Source of the DNA: Arthrobacter sp. ZGTC131
GTDB taxonomy: Bacteria; Actinomycetota; Actinomycetes; Actinomycetales; Micrococcaceae
NCBI RefSeq assembly: GCF_002929275.1
Contig: NZ_PJIK01000014.1
Location: 64,119 to 128,118 of the forward strand
Reading direction: 5' to 3'
DNA length: 64,000 bases
Below the pieces are notes generated by a model, which was given only the letters and a program-made list of their open reading frames with translations, had not been told where the DNA came from and made no database searches. Made by a program: the position numbers and the translations under genes. The first letter of the stretch is position 1. Each line of letters begins with the position of its first letter. Below are positions 63,215 through 64,000 of the stretch, piece by piece.

Positions 63215-63377
63215 ACACCGGAGGCACGGTGCCGGCCGGGGTGACCCGGCCCAATGTGTTGCGGGCGACCAGGCCGGCTCATGGCTTTGGCTGGTGTGCG
63301 TTTGGCTGGTGGCGATACTTAGGCCCCGCGGGCGCGGCGGGGTTTCGGGCATGCGGCCTTTCTGGAAGGCTGGCAGC

Positions 63378-63698
63378 ATGACTTATTTCCTGGAGTACAC
63401 GGTTCCCGCTGCCCCCGACAACGCCGAATTCGAGTTTCCGCACGATGAGATCCAGACCGGGACCACCATCCCATTGTCAGAAACGGACGCCGAAATGGTC
63501 CACACCACTGAACTTCCGGCGCGCACGGGAATCATCGGCGCGACGGTCCCTGAGGCGAAGCTCGAAGCAGAGCAGCTCATCATGCACAGCCGCGCCACTG
63601 AGGCGACGCTGTACGCGGATCCGTCCAACTCACTGCAGGCCGGTGTCGGAAACGTCGTGGCAAGATTCGAAAAAGGCCTCGGCTGGCAGGACGCCTGA
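63378..63698 (+). CDS. Hypothetical protein, 106 aa
   Basis: GGAAGG precedes the ATG. A soluble, acidic protein (YFLEYTVPAAPDNAEFEFPHDEIQTG and a C-terminal ARFEKGLGWQDA) with no recognised family. Regular codon-position GC and a terminator just downstream support it as real. Role unknown. Confidence 0.7.
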   Translation: MTYFLEYTVPAAPDNAEFEFPHDEIQTGTTIPLSETDAEMVHTTELPARTGIIGATVPEAKLEAEQLIMHSRATEATLYADPSNSLQAGVGNVVARFEKGLGWQDA

Positions 63699-63724
63699 GC
63701 GTCGCGATGCACTGAGAACTTCTC

Positions 63725-63763
63725 CGCAGCGCCGGGACTCCTTAAATGGGTCCGGGCGCTGCG
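63725..63763 (+). terminator. Terminator after the 106-aa protein gene
   Basis: CGCAGCGCC (63725-63733) pairs with GGCGCTGCG (63755-63763), with an inner GGAC/GTCC extension and a loop including CTTAAATG; a short T/A-rich stretch follows. Confidence 0.65.
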
Positions 63764-63889
63764 TTGATTAAGGCGCTGCGACGATTCAATGGCGAGGGTC
63801 AATGCCTGAACCGTGGGCCTTGCAGACGTGTGCCCACGCTGGCCGCTTACGAGCTGTGTGCGCTGCCTTGCGTTTCCCGGGCCGGCTGG

Positions 63890-64000
63890 TCAGGTTCGGA
63901 GTTGGTGGTTTCTCCGGGGTTTTTGGCGGGGGTCGATGTGGGGTGGCGGGATGAACCAGGGGATGCCTGATCGCATGTGGATGGTCCATTGTTCTTTGTG
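63890..64000 (-). CDS. DUF222/HNH endonuclease-signature protein, C-terminal end (cut by window end)
   Basis: Reading the minus strand from the right edge gives 36 residues ending in TGA at 63892-63890: a run containing QWTIHMRSGIPWFIPPPHID then PRQKPRRNH. This is the conserved tail of the actinobacterial DUF222 proteins that carry a C-terminal HNH motif; the domain itself lies outside the window. The family is often repeated in Arthrobacter genomes and tied to mobile or diversity elements. Confidence 0.72.
   Translation of the reverse strand, partial: HKEQWTIHMRSGIPWFIPPPHIDPRQKPRRNHQLRT

Noticed and set aside
63786-63989. 67-codon open frame on the minus strand near the right edge
   Set aside because: Pro/Arg-rich translation; the neighbouring frame gives the conserved DUF222 tail ending at 63890.

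Overview
The window is high-GC actinobacterial DNA. Codon use, gene families (a DUF6318 lipoprotein, a biotin-synthase auxiliary protein, a DUF222/HNH tail), frequent leaderless starts behind TANNNT boxes and GTG/TTG starts all fit a soil Micrococcaceae genome of the Arthrobacter/Pseudarthrobacter type. The assignment is inferred from gene content; no rRNA or tRNA gene was seen. The window is mostly a chain of small catabolic operons, each beside its own GntR, XRE-cupin, MarR or TetR regulator and often a palindromic operator candidate, mixed with a few housekeeping genes and one IS30-type transposase.

Region by region. 0-8.3 kb: the end of an MFS gene with a tandemly repeated tail, an aldo/keto reductase, and a myo-inositol block (iolB, a HutC-type GntR regulator, a divergent sugar ABC transporter and an iolG-like dehydrogenase), then a C26 glutamine amidotransferase. 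8.3-12 kb: a START/SRPBCC protein and a GntR(FCD)-MFS-SDR unit with a clear promoter/operator. 12-16.2 kb: a LOG-family protein, a membrane-anchored metzincin, a ferritin-like/VIT1 fusion and a short acidic protein. 16.2-21.6 kb: a sodium:solute symporter, XRE-cupin regulator, agmatinase/guanidinobutyrase-type ureohydrolase and an overlapping TPP enzyme, a set that would suit catabolism of arginine-derived guanidino compounds. 21.7-25.2 kb: the IS30-type transposase and accessory genes. 25.2-32.3 kb: a MarR-DHA2 exporter pair, a heterodimeric ABC exporter, a thioesterase and a small membrane protein. 32.3-39.8 kb: an McrB/McrC-type modification-dependent restriction pair (McrB with an EVE-like domain, McrC with an altered catalytic motif), a TetR regulator, a two-component system and an orphan Vsr nuclease. 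39.8-44.8 kb: a PPOX-fold protein, bioB-bsaP, a lipoprotein/PKD-like pair and an Old Yellow Enzyme.

44.9-53.7 kb is the most distinctive block: a GntR regulator followed by a TIM-barrel isomerase/epimerase, fused DhaK-DhaL kinase, RpiB-like isomerase, 3-hydroxyacyl-CoA-dehydrogenase-like enzyme, SDR, 60-aa membrane protein, MFS carrier and TIM-like isomerase. The kinase, TIM-like and RpiB-like trio matches the known route L-erythrulose to L-erythrulose-1-P to D-erythrulose-4-P to D-erythrose-4-P, so a C4-sugar (tetritol/tetrulose) operon is proposed. Two of its enzymes have no role in the described route. A palindromic motif (core CTATAGGAT) occurs at the regulator promoter and twice before the first enzyme gene.

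53.8-64 kb: an unknown 98-aa protein, Tex with an RGG-like repeated tail, an FdhF/YdeP-type molybdopterin oxidoreductase divergent from an OFA-type MFS transporter with a 33-aa partner, a gamma-glutamyltransferase with a tandem repeat just before its catalytic threonine, a small unknown protein and the C-terminal tail of a DUF222/HNH protein.
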